A stretch of DNA of 46,969 nt from Alphaproteobacteria bacterium. GTDB lineage: Bacteria > Pseudomonadota > Alphaproteobacteria > Geminicoccales > Geminicoccaceae. Numbering within the stretch: the stretch's first letter is position 1; every line of letters starts with the position of its first letter. Under the pieces are notes generated by a model that was not told where the DNA came from, made no database searches, and worked only from the letters and a program-made list of their open reading frames with translations. The stretch is from assembly GCA_030431615.1 (NCBI GenBank), contig JAUIID010000013.1, positions 1 to 46,969 on the forward strand, in the 5' to 3' direction. Position numbers and translations under genes: made by a program. Shown in pieces: positions 9,201-14,841 of this stretch.

Positions 9201-9758
9201 GGCCTGCACCTTGCCGGTCGCCTCGTCGACGAAGAAGTGACCCTGCGCCGGGCCGTCGATGCCATAAGCCCAGTGCAGGCCGGTGTTGAACCACTGCGGC
9301 GAGTTGGGGGCCGCGTACTGGCGCGCCAGCATGCAGCGCAGCTCGTCGTAGAAGCTCTGCGCATCCGCCTCGGTCGAGAAGTAGCGGCCCTTCCAGCCCC
9401 AGTAGGTCCAGGCGCCGGCCAGCCGGTCGAAGACCTGCTTCGCACTCGTCTCGCCGGTCGTGCGCTCGTCCTCGGGGAGGGCAGCGAGCGCCGCCTCGTC
9501 GGGCACGCGGCGACAGAGCCAGGCCGGGACGCCCTTCTCCTTGACGGGCTTCAGGCGCGCCGGGACACCGGCCTTCCTGAAATACTTCTGCGCCAGCACG
9601 TCGATGGCGACCTGCGACCAGCCCGCCGGCACCTCGAGCTCCGTCGCCGCGAACACCACCGACCCGTCCGGGTTGCGGATCTCGCTCGAGGCGGAACGGA
9701 ACGCGATCGCCGCGTAGGGCGATGCTCCGGCTTTGGTAAAGGCCCGCTCGATCTTCAT
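6249..9758 (-). CDS. nrdJ: Vitamin B12-dependent class II ribonucleotide reductase
   Basis: This protein reduces ribonucleotides to deoxyribonucleotides using adenosylcobalamin. The chain of 1169 residues opens with the typical [15 protein letters not shown]. It carries PHACFIQSI, the active-site motif [11 protein letters not shown], then [10 protein letters not shown], and a C-terminal Cys-rich zinc/redox tail ([21 protein letters not shown]). Such long NrdJ proteins are usual in alphaproteobacteria. The ATG at 9758 matches the family N-terminus; an in-frame GTG at 9764 sits 4 nt from AGGAG and cannot be excluded. It is transcribed alone, with candidate NrdR boxes about 300 bp upstream. I looked for a cobalamin riboswitch in the leader and saw none. 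Confidence 0.97.
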   Translation of the reverse strand: MKIERAFTKAGASPYAAIAFRSASSEIRNPDGSVVFAATELEVPAGWSQVAIDVLAQKYFRKAGVPARLKPVKEKGVPAWLCRRVPDEAALAALPEDERTTGETSAKQVFDRLAGAWTYWGWKGRYFSTEADAQSFYDELRCMLARQYAAPNSPQWFNTGLHWAYGIDGPAQGHFFVDEATGKVQASTSAYERPQPHACFIQSIQDDLVNEGGIMDLWVREARLFKYGSGTGTNFSNLRGEGERLSGGGRSSGLMSFLKIGDRAAGAIKSGGTTRRAAKMVIVDVDHPDIEAFIDWKVTEEQKVAALVAGSRLLQRHANAIMEACHAAADVPQDKRCDPLANPHLKRAIRDARRALLPEGSIQQAILLAAQGYSSVEVPVYDADWDSQAYLTVAGQNSNNSVRISDAFYQAVQQDREWPLTARISGKVAKTVRAKALWDKLCFAAWASADPGVQYDTTINDWHTCPADGRINASNPCSEYMFLDDTACNLASLNLMQFRIAELSYKFRTLGLGYANVGGLLMASGIPYDSDEGRAYCGAITALMTGVAYRVSAELAAELGAFPGYAPNRESTLRVLRNHRRAAHGEARDYEELATLPVPLDAGHCPSEPLVQAARRAWDEAVAMAEQHGVRNAQVSVIAPTGTIGLVMDCDTTGIEPDFALVKFKKLAGGGFFKIINRMVPQALATLGYTKAQIEAITRYAVGHGTLQHSPGIDHAALRAKGFTDEVLKKLEAGLPTTFDIRYAFNRFSLGDAFCRDVLGFTDEQLGDVRFDMLQSLGFSREAVEQANAFCCGTMTIEGAPELKDEHLAVFDCANPCGRIGKRYLSASSHIRMMAAAQPFISGAISKTINMPARATVEDCREAYLEGWRLGVKALALYRDGSKLSQPLSSMLADDIEDEADDDAAARSQVERIVEVTERVVERFVNGRRKLPSRRKGYTQKAIVGGHKLYLRTGEYADGALGEIFVDMHKEGAAFRSLMNSFAISVSIGLQYGVPLEEFVEAFSFTRFEPSGIVQGNDTIKMATSVLDYIFRELAISYLERTDLANVDPAELRHDAIGAGTKEGDMGENVAQIASAGFVRGNLRLLAGGGAVMEPTAPGGGSRQAGGSTGAASSSAVSTLSRDSRRQQAEIARLQGYEGDPCSACGNFTLVRNGTCLKCDTCGSTTGCS

Positions 9759-10043
9759 CGACACCGATCTCCTCGTCGCTGCGAGACTAAGATGTTCTCG
9801 TCCCGTTCGTCAAACCTGCTTGCAGCTGCCCGCCCTCTGCGCGAAGGTTCGTCGATCAGCGCCGATTGATCCAAGGATCACTCAACGCTTAGTTTAGAAC
9901 CGCCCGCGCCGAAGCACAACAGGAAGCCTGCGCCAGGGCGGTCCGGGCGCCGAAAAAGTCGACATACCGGGCTGCCCACGCCTGCAACTCGCCGCTCCGG
10001 CTAGTGCCCGTCGCCTTCGATCGGCGGCCAGCACAGCCTAGCC

Positions 10044-10090
10044 TGACCAGATATACGAACTGGCCGGCCCTCCACAACAAGATATTGTGT
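10044..10090 (-). promoter_or_regulatory. Candidate pair of NrdR boxes in the nrdJ promoter region
   Basis: The 16-mers at 10044-10059 (core ACCAGATATA) and 10075-10090 (CAACAAGATATTGTGT) resemble the NrdR consensus acaCwAtATaTwGtgt. The second is a better match than the first. Their start-to-start distance is exactly 31 bp, the three-turn spacing usual for paired NrdR boxes. On the minus strand the region also offers TTGTTG and TATATC as a poorly spaced (19 bp) promoter toward nrdJ. Confidence 0.55.
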
Positions 10091-10275
10091 TGCTGACGCG
10101 CTTTTGGCCCGGAAGGTCTCGGGTGTTGCCGGTCTGCCATCGCCGGCCCCGGCCGCAAGGCGGCTCCGAACTCGCCTTTCCCGCGAGAATGGCTCAGTTG
10201 CCGGCTGATTTAATTGCACGCTCAGGGACGCTCAGCGGCCACCTCTGTACCGCCGGAATCGGTCCTGCAAAACCT

Positions 10276-10456
10276 TGTGGAAAAGTCGGGGAGGGCGCCG
10301 GTGTGCGTTCCCGGTTCGTTCGGCTGATCCTGGTTGAGCCGGCTGAGCAACGCTCAATGCGGCCGTTTCTCCCGACTTTTCCACAGCTTGTGCTTGTCCC
10401 GCGTTGTCCACAGGTGCCGGTTATCCACAAGCAATCCCGGCTGGAACTTGTCCACA
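10276..10456. other. DnaA-box cluster: candidate replication origin or DnaA-regulated region
   Basis: Nonamers matching or close to TTATNCACA are: TTTTCCACA on the minus strand (10276-10284), TTTTCCACA (10377-10385), TTGTCCACA (10404-10412), the perfect TTATCCACA (10421-10429) and TTGTCCACA (10448-10456). The first two are embedded in a perfect 15-bp inverted repeat, TGTGGAAAAGTCGGG (10276-10290) and CCCGACTTTTCCACA (10371-10385). A second perfect box lies on the minus strand at 11085-11093. This density is far above chance for G+C-rich DNA. Confidence 0.55.
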
Positions 10457-10626
10457 ACCTGTCCACCGATGCGCCGGTCCGGCTCGACCCGGCGCCGCCC
10501 TGCGTCGCTTGGTGGCTGGACGCCCGGGCATATGCTGCCCATAAGGAGCATGCGCGCGAACAAGGCGCCCGGCGGCGCTGCCTTCGCCCTTCCCGATCGA
10601 CCCTTCCAGGCGCGGAGACCCTGCTC

Positions 10627-11013
10627 GTGTCCTTCCTCAAGTGGCTCGCCAACAACCGGCTCGGCACCCATCTCTTCACGCGGCGCCGGGGCGAGCGGGT
10701 CGGCGAGGATTCGCTCGGCAATGTCTACTACCGGCGGGCCGGGGCGACCGACTGGCGCGAGGAGCGCCGGTGGGTGGTCTATGCCGGGGACGGCGAGCTC
10801 GAGGCGAGCTCGGTGCCGGCCGGCTGGAACGCCTGGCTGCACAAGAATCGCGAGAAGGCGCCGAGCGAGCAGCCGCTCGCCGAACGCTTCTGGGAGCAGC
10901 CGCACGCCGCCAACCCCACGGGCACGGCCTGGGCCTATCTGCCGCCCGGCCACGAGCGGCGCGGCGGGCAGCGGGACCACGCGACCGGCGACTACGAGGC
11001 CTGGCGCCCCTGA
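10627..11013 (+). CDS. NADH:ubiquinone oxidoreductase NDUFA12-family subunit
   Basis: This 128-residue protein is homologous to the mitochondrial complex I accessory subunit NDUFA12 (B17.2), which alphaproteobacteria keep as a supernumerary subunit. Recognisable runs are GTHLFTRRRGERVGEDSLGNVYYR, RRWVVYAGDGELEAS, VPAGWNAWLH and TGDYEAWRP. The start is GTG at 10627, giving VSFLKWLANN, which matches the usual MSFLK opening, with GGAGA upstream. The frame is open upstream to 10087, but that translation crosses the DnaA-box region and resembles no protein. Confidence 0.9.
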   Translation: MSFLKWLANNRLGTHLFTRRRGERVGEDSLGNVYYRRAGATDWREERRWVVYAGDGELEASSVPAGWNAWLHKNREKAPSEQPLAERFWEQPHAANPTGTAWAYLPPGHERRGGQRDHATGDYEAWRP

Positions 11014-11084
11014 TCACGCGGCCCGGGGTGCGGGCTGAGTTGCCGCTCAGGCGCCTCAGCCGGGCATCAGTCCCGCTGAGTTCT

Positions 11085-11109
11085 TGTGGATAACCCCACG
11101 GATAACCCC
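11085..11109. repeat. Minus-strand perfect DnaA box and two GGATAACCCC direct repeats
   Basis: TGTGGATAA (11085-11093) is TTATCCACA on the minus strand. GGATAACCCC occurs at 11088-11097 and again at 11100-11109, 12 bp apart. The site lies between the NDUFA12 and GGDEF-like genes, about 630 bp from the main cluster. Confidence 0.6.
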
Positions 11110-11174
11110 GGCTCTTCACGCTTTCTTCATCCGCTTCGGCCAGTCTCGGCCGATCCGTGCAGCATGGAGAGCGG

Positions 11175-12323
11175 ATGGCGGTGGACGGGCGGAGCGAGAC
11201 GGCCGGCGGGCTGGGCTTCCTGCGGCAGCTCTTTGCCGAGCGGCCGCCGGCACCGGCACATCATGACGACCCGCTCGGCGACGCGACGCTGCTGGCGCTC
11301 CGGCGCCACGGCATCCCGCTCACACCGGAATCGTTCACGGTCTGGTACCGGCATCTGGCCGGCGAGCGGCCGGACCTCTCACGCCGCCTGAAGGACCTCG
11401 AGGCACGCGGCGAGCCCTTCGACGCGGGCCTGATCGCCGTGCTCCACGAGCGTTATTTCGGTGCCGACCAGGCCGCCCTCCTGGTCGCCGAGACGAGCCG
11501 CAACGCGCTCCGGCTGCTGGCGCGGCTGGAGGAGGACCTCGCCGGCGCCGAAGCCGATGCCGCGGGCCGGGCCGAACGCATCGGCCGGCTCGGCGCCGAG
11601 CTGGAGGGGGCGCCGGAGACATCGCCCTCGGCCGAGGTCCATGCCCGCTATCGGGAAATCCGGGCCCTCCTCACGGCGCTGGCGCGCGAGACCGACGGCA
11701 TGCGGGTGGCCGCCGGCCGCCTGCAGCGCCGGGTCGTCGAGGGCACTGCCGAGATCAGCCAGCTCCGCGCGGCGCTCCGGACCAATGAGGGGTTCGACGA
11801 GATCGATCCGGTGAGCGGCGTCGCCCGGCAGCGGCGGCTCGAGCGGGCGCTCGAGCGGGCCGTCGCGTCGGCCGCGGCGGCCGGCCGGTCCCTGGTCTAC
11901 CTGATCGTCGACCTCGACCGGTTCGCCGCCTTCAACGAGGCATGCGGCCGCCGCATCGGCGACCTCATGCTCAAGGCGGTAGCACGGCGCATCGGCCTCG
12001 CGCTGAAGCAGCAGGACATGATCGGCCGGCTCGAGGGGGCCGCCTTCGGCGTCCTCCTCGTCGACACCGAGCTCACCGAGGGGACGGCGCTGGCCGAGCG
12101 CCTCTGTCACGACATCGCCGCGCTCACCCTCGAGACCGGCGCGACCGGCGCCGAGATCCCGGCCGTCACGGTCGCCATCGGCGTCGCCCTCTCGCACCCG
12201 GGGGAGCCCCTGCAGCGGCTCGTCGGTCGCGCCGACCGCGCCTGTCGCCAGGCCAGGGAAGCCGGCGGCAACCGCGCCCTTTCCGAACGGTCGATCACCG
12301 TGGTCGGCCGCCCCAAGGCCTGA
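11175..12323 (+). CDS. GGDEF-like protein with a degenerate active site
   Basis: The 382-residue cytoplasmic protein has an N-terminal helical part beginning LLALRRHGIPLTPESFTVWYRHLAG, a form typical of alphaproteobacterial diguanylate cyclases. A coiled-coil-rich middle follows. The C-terminal GGDEF fold (YLIVDLDRFAAFNEACGRRIGDLML, VAIGVAL, ADRACRQAREAGGN) is well preserved. However, the signature is EGAAF instead of GG[DE]EF (near residue 286), and no clear RxxD inhibitory site is seen, so cyclase activity is very unlikely. It may act as a c-di-GMP or protein sensor, and a PilZ polysaccharide synthase pair is encoded nearby. The ATG at 11175 follows GGAGAG closely; a GTG at 11157 is possible. 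Confidence 0.85.
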   Translation: MAVDGRSETAGGLGFLRQLFAERPPAPAHHDDPLGDATLLALRRHGIPLTPESFTVWYRHLAGERPDLSRRLKDLEARGEPFDAGLIAVLHERYFGADQAALLVAETSRNALRLLARLEEDLAGAEADAAGRAERIGRLGAELEGAPETSPSAEVHARYREIRALLTALARETDGMRVAAGRLQRRVVEGTAEISQLRAALRTNEGFDEIDPVSGVARQRRLERALERAVASAAAAGRSLVYLIVDLDRFAAFNEACGRRIGDLMLKAVARRIGLALKQQDMIGRLEGAAFGVLLVDTELTEGTALAERLCHDIAALTLETGATGAEIPAVTVAIGVALSHPGEPLQRLVGRADRACRQAREAGGNRALSERSITVVGRPKA

Positions 12324-12433
12324 TCCGGGCTCCGGCGCCCGTCCGGCAGGCATAAGCAATGTTTATACTTGCGTGGCGCCAACCTGCTCCGGCGTGCCCT
12401 TCGGGGCGTTTCAGCCCCCGCAAACGCTTGGGT

Positions 12434-12579
12434 TGTCGCGGTATACGCGACATTCGGGCTCGGGGTGTCGCATATACCGCGACAGCAGGGGCCGAACTGT
12501 CGCGGTATATGCGACATAAGGAATCGTGATGTCGCAGATTCTGCGACAATGGCCCGCAAGTGTCGCGTTATATGCGACA
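12434..12579. repeat. Five 19-bp palindromes at 32-bp pitch
   Basis: Copies are at 12434-12452, 12466-12484, 12498-12516, 12530-12548 and 12561-12579. All read TGTCGC-N7-GCGACA, with an A/T-rich centre such as TGTCGCGGTATACGCGACA. Start-to-start distances are 32, 32, 32 and 31 bp, close to three helical turns. The 12-13-bp spacers are unrelated to each other. All copies present the same face of the helix, as expected for cooperative binding of a dimeric protein. Confidence 0.93.
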
Positions 12580-12585
12580 GGTGAC

Positions 12586-12690
12586 GACGAACGAACCTGG
12601 GGAATCGACGATCGAACCCACGGATTCGACGATCGAACCCGGGAAATCGACGAACGAACCCAGGACCCTGCGAACGAACCCGGGAGACCC
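12586..12690. repeat. Five tandem 21-bp iterons
   Basis: Units start at 12586, 12607, 12628, 12649 and 12670, all exactly 21 bp long with no gaps. The shared core is GACGAWCGAACC (GCGAACGAACC in the last), followed by a variable G/A-rich end. The period equals two helical turns. The array begins 6 bp after the last palindrome. The 21-bp period is a multiple of three, so the units also read as a seven-residue peptide repeat, but no supporting gene structure was found. Confidence 0.9.
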
Positions 12691-12952
12691 TAACCTGCGG
12701 GCCGGTAACGGTTTTCACCCTGTTTTGGCGAATGCTCGCCCAGCCGCCGCACCGTCGAAAGCACGAATTGCCGAACCAACCCGGGCAGCCCGCCAGAAGG
12801 CTTGCCCGCAGCGTCGAAATGGGCTATAAATCCTATAGACAAATCTATCCCCGCGGGACTTTGCGGCCTGCTGCGTCGGCTTCGGCGACAGGTCCGAGGT
12901 ACTCGCCACCTTCGTCTCCCTGGCGGGTCGACGCCGGGCGCGCCGGCGAACG

Positions 12953-13228
12953 TCAGGGGTTGGTGAGGCGGAGAGTCAGGTCGTCCCGGGCCTGCGCGGC
13001 CTCGGTCAGTGTGCGGGCGATGGCTGCGTAATCGCCACCGAGCGCCTTTCGGGCGTTCTCGGTCAGGCGCCAGTCGATGGTGACCGGACCCGCGACGTCG
13101 GTGGTCAGCACGTCGAAGAGCGCGTCGAGATTGGGGCGGAAATGCGGCGGGAAGCCGAGCTCGCCGGCGAGCCTCGCCAGCACCGCCCGCTTGCTCCGCT
13201 GCCGGCCGTCGAGGCGGGCGGTGATCAT
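12953..13228 (-). CDS. Barstar-family ribonuclease inhibitor
   Basis: This 91-residue cytoplasmic inhibitor should block the RNase encoded just upstream. The barstar core is plain: ELGFPPHFRPNLDALFDVLT, then PVTIDWR. Asp35, Asp39 and Glu76 fall at the same numbers as the barnase-contacting residues of Bacillus barstar, while Tyr29 is replaced by His and Trp38 by Phe. Its ATG overlaps the RNase stop (ATGA), so toxin and immunity protein are coupled. The frame is open upstream but only as a shadow of the RNase gene. Confidence 0.9.
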   Translation of the reverse strand: MITARLDGRQRSKRAVLARLAGELGFPPHFRPNLDALFDVLTTDVAGPVTIDWRLTENARKALGGDYAAIARTLTEAAQARDDLTLRLTNP

Positions 13229-13677
13229 CGCTGGCCCTCCGCGTCCGCCGGGATCTCGTAGAAGGTCTCGTAGTGGTCGAGGGTGACGAAGATCAGGCCG
13301 TCGTTGGAGAAGACGAGCCGTCGGGCGCCGCGCCGGCCGCAGTCGAAATCGAGGTCGGCCTCGTACCAGCGCCGGCCCTGCCGGTCCGGCAGCCGCCCCT
13401 CGCGATTGCCGAAGCGGTCGCCGCCGATCACATGGCCGGGTGCCGAGCGGCACAGATCGTCGCCCGGCCGCCAGCCGAGGTCGCGGGCCTCGTCCTTGGT
13501 CACGTAGTAGTCCGGCAGGTCGCCCTCGCGCCGCAGCGTCTCCACCGTCTCGGCGAAGCCGTAGGCATCCTCGAGCCCGAGCAGCAGCGCCAGGCTGCGC
13601 AGCGTCTCCGTGTCGGCGAGGGCACTGCCGATGAGCAGGCAACCGGTGACGAGGAAGGCGGCGAGGCGCTTGAGCAT
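13225..13677 (-). CDS. Exported barnase-family ribonuclease
   Basis: This 150-residue protein consists of a signal peptide (MLKRLAAFLVTGCLLIGSALA) and an N1/T1-type microbial RNase domain. LPDYYVTKDEARDLGW, IGGDRFGNREGRLP, WYEADLDF and LDHYETFYEI match barnase. The catalytic residues are all kept: Lys61, Glu106, Arg116, Arg120 and His135 correspond to barnase K27, E73, R83, R87 and H102. Cys76 and Cys113 could form a disulfide after export. VTGC at 10-13 could also be a lipobox, so a lipoprotein form is possible. GGAGGG precedes the ATG. The cell is protected by the coupled barstar gene. Confidence 0.92.
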   Translation of the reverse strand: MLKRLAAFLVTGCLLIGSALADTETLRSLALLLGLEDAYGFAETVETLRREGDLPDYYVTKDEARDLGWRPGDDLCRSAPGHVIGGDRFGNREGRLPDRQGRRWYEADLDFDCGRRGARRLVFSNDGLIFVTLDHYETFYEIPADAEGQR

Positions 13678-13757
13678 CGGGCCCTCCGGTCAGCGGCCGC
13701 ACCGGTGGGCACAGCACTTCGCAGGCGGTGCCCCTGCCTGGTTCCGGCCACGGCCCG

Positions 13758-14816
13758 TCATGGGAAGCTGACGCCGACGATGGAGCCCAGATCCTCGAAC
13801 TCGAAGGGCTGGTCGGGGCGGATGGTGACCTGGGCGAGGCGGCGGTTCGGCGTCGCGCCGACGCTCTCGTCGATGCGGCGCAGGCTCGGCCGGAAGTCGA
13901 TGCTCTCGACCTGGCCGCGCATGCCCTCGGGCCGGCCGGGCACGTCGATCAGGGCGAGATCGCCGACCGCCAGCCGGTTGGCCTGCTCGAAGGCCACCTG
14001 GGCGCGCACCAGGAGCGGCTGGTTGGCGGTGACCAGCACCGCCACGTCCTCGCCCTGCTGGCTGAACTGGCCGGGCATGACGAGCCACTCGTAGAGCACG
14101 CAGTCGCAGGGGCTCTCGAGATGCACGAAGCGCCCGTCGGCGGTCTCGATCCGGGCGACGGGCGTGCCAGGCTGCAGGATGTTGGGCAGGGTCGCCGGCG
14201 TCAGGATGCCGGCATCGGGCGCCCGGAGGCGGACGACCGGCGTCTCGATCACCGCACTCTCGGCCCGCACCGTGAAGAAGCGCTCCTGGACGCCGGTGAA
14301 GATCAGCGCCGCGAGGCCGAGCGTGGCGACGCCGAGCAGCGCGTAACCGGCGATCTGCTTGATCCGGCGGCCGACGCCATCGGCTTCCGCATAGGGGTTG
14401 TAGGGCAGGCCGCGGTCGCGCACGGCGGCCGAGTTCTCGCGCCCGGCAATGGCCAGGATATCGCCGCCGCTGACGATCTCGCCGGAAAGATAGGCGTCGA
14501 CGAGATAGCGGAAGAGAGCAAGTTGCCCCTGGCTCAGGCCGAGGAAGCGGCAGCCGAAGCGCGCGCTCTCCTCGAGGATGTAGACCATCTGGCAGTCGAG
14601 CCTGAGCGTGACCTCGAAGTCCTCGAACGGGAAGATCAGCTTGACGGGAAAGCGCTCGCCCGGCTGGCGCGAGGTCATCTCGGAGAAGATGCCGAAGCCG
14701 CCCATCGACCAGTCGTCGACGGTGAAGGTGGAGCCGTCGATCTCGACATTGATCGGGATCTTCAGGCGAACGTGCTGGCGGTGGACTTCGGCCTCGTGGA
14801 CGACCTGTGGCTGCAT
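13758..14816 (-). CDS. PilZ domain plus HlyD-like membrane protein (Alg44-like)
   Basis: This 352-residue protein has an N-terminal PilZ domain with the c-di-GMP motifs RQHVR (13-17) and DDWSMGG (34-40). A transmembrane segment follows at about 155-173, then a periplasmic HlyD/membrane-fusion-like part with lipoyl-type beta strands (RLRAPDAGIL, PGTPVARIE, RAQVAFEQANRL). The architecture is that of Alg44, the c-di-GMP receptor of alginate synthase. It starts 25 bp after the glycosyltransferase gene on the same strand, which fits an Alg8/Alg44-like pair. The product is unknown because no alginate-modifying genes are nearby. Confidence 0.87.
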   Translation of the reverse strand: MQPQVVHEAEVHRQHVRLKIPINVEIDGSTFTVDDWSMGGFGIFSEMTSRQPGERFPVKLIFPFEDFEVTLRLDCQMVYILEESARFGCRFLGLSQGQLALFRYLVDAYLSGEIVSGGDILAIAGRENSAAVRDRGLPYNPYAEADGVGRRIKQIAGYALLGVATLGLAALIFTGVQERFFTVRAESAVIETPVVRLRAPDAGILTPATLPNILQPGTPVARIETADGRFVHLESPCDCVLYEWLVMPGQFSQQGEDVAVLVTANQPLLVRAQVAFEQANRLAVGDLALIDVPGRPEGMRGQVESIDFRPSLRRIDESVGATPNRRLAQVTIRPDQPFEFEDLGSIVGVSFP

Positions 14817-14841
14817 GGAGCGTTCCAGAATACCGGCGGGT

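Larger units (their letters stand above)
9759..10626. other. 868-bp non-coding region between divergent nrdJ and NDUFA12 genes
   Basis: No ORF here has credible protein content. The stretch holds the nrdJ leader, two NrdR-box-like palindromes (10044-10059 and 10075-10090), direct repeats ACGCTCAG (around 10219 and 10231), and a cluster of DnaA-box-like nonamers (10276-10456) with a 15-bp inverted repeat. A short A+T patch, GATTTAATTG, lies at 10206-10215. Genes diverge from both sides. Confidence 0.7.
12324..12952. other. 629-bp non-coding region with structured repeats
   Basis: No convincing gene is present; ORFs on both strands merely translate the repeats. 12396-12427 holds three mutually exclusive small hairpins: GCCC-TTCG-GGGC (12396-12407), GGGGC-GTTTCA-GCCCC (12403-12418) and GCGTTT/AAACGC (12406-12427). 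The palindrome array follows (12434-12579), then the iterons (12586-12690). An AT-rich patch with ATAGA-CAAA-TCTAT lies near 12834-12850, toward the barstar stop. Confidence 0.7.

Noticed and set aside
6597-9869. 1090-codon plus-strand ORF
   Set aside because: It is the antisense shadow of nrdJ in high-GC DNA; the nrdJ frame has clear motifs.
9759-10042. Cobalamin riboswitch in the nrdJ leader
   Set aside because: A stretch resembling AGCCCGG exists, but the rest of the B12-box and the conserved core were not found.
10087-10626. Long in-frame extension upstream of the NDUFA12 gene
   Set aside because: The translation has no family resemblance and is made of DnaA-box repeats; the GTG at 10627 gives the conserved N-terminus.
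12434-12579. CRISPR array
   Set aside because: Repeats are 19 bp with 12-13-bp spacers, far too short for CRISPR, and no cas gene is near.
12434-12579. Resolvase res sites or parS
   Set aside because: Palindromes match neither the TGTCYRNTA-type resolvase arms in length nor TGTTTCACGTGAAACA, and no recombinase gene is present.
12586-12690. Alphaproteobacterial LexA boxes (GAAC-N7-GAAC)
   Set aside because: GAAC motifs in the iterons are adjacent or 21 bp apart; the required 7-bp gap does not occur.
12107-12829. ORFs on both strands through the repeat arrays
   Set aside because: Their repeated peptides simply mirror the 19-bp palindromes and the 21-bp iterons, and one runs deep into the GGDEF-like gene.
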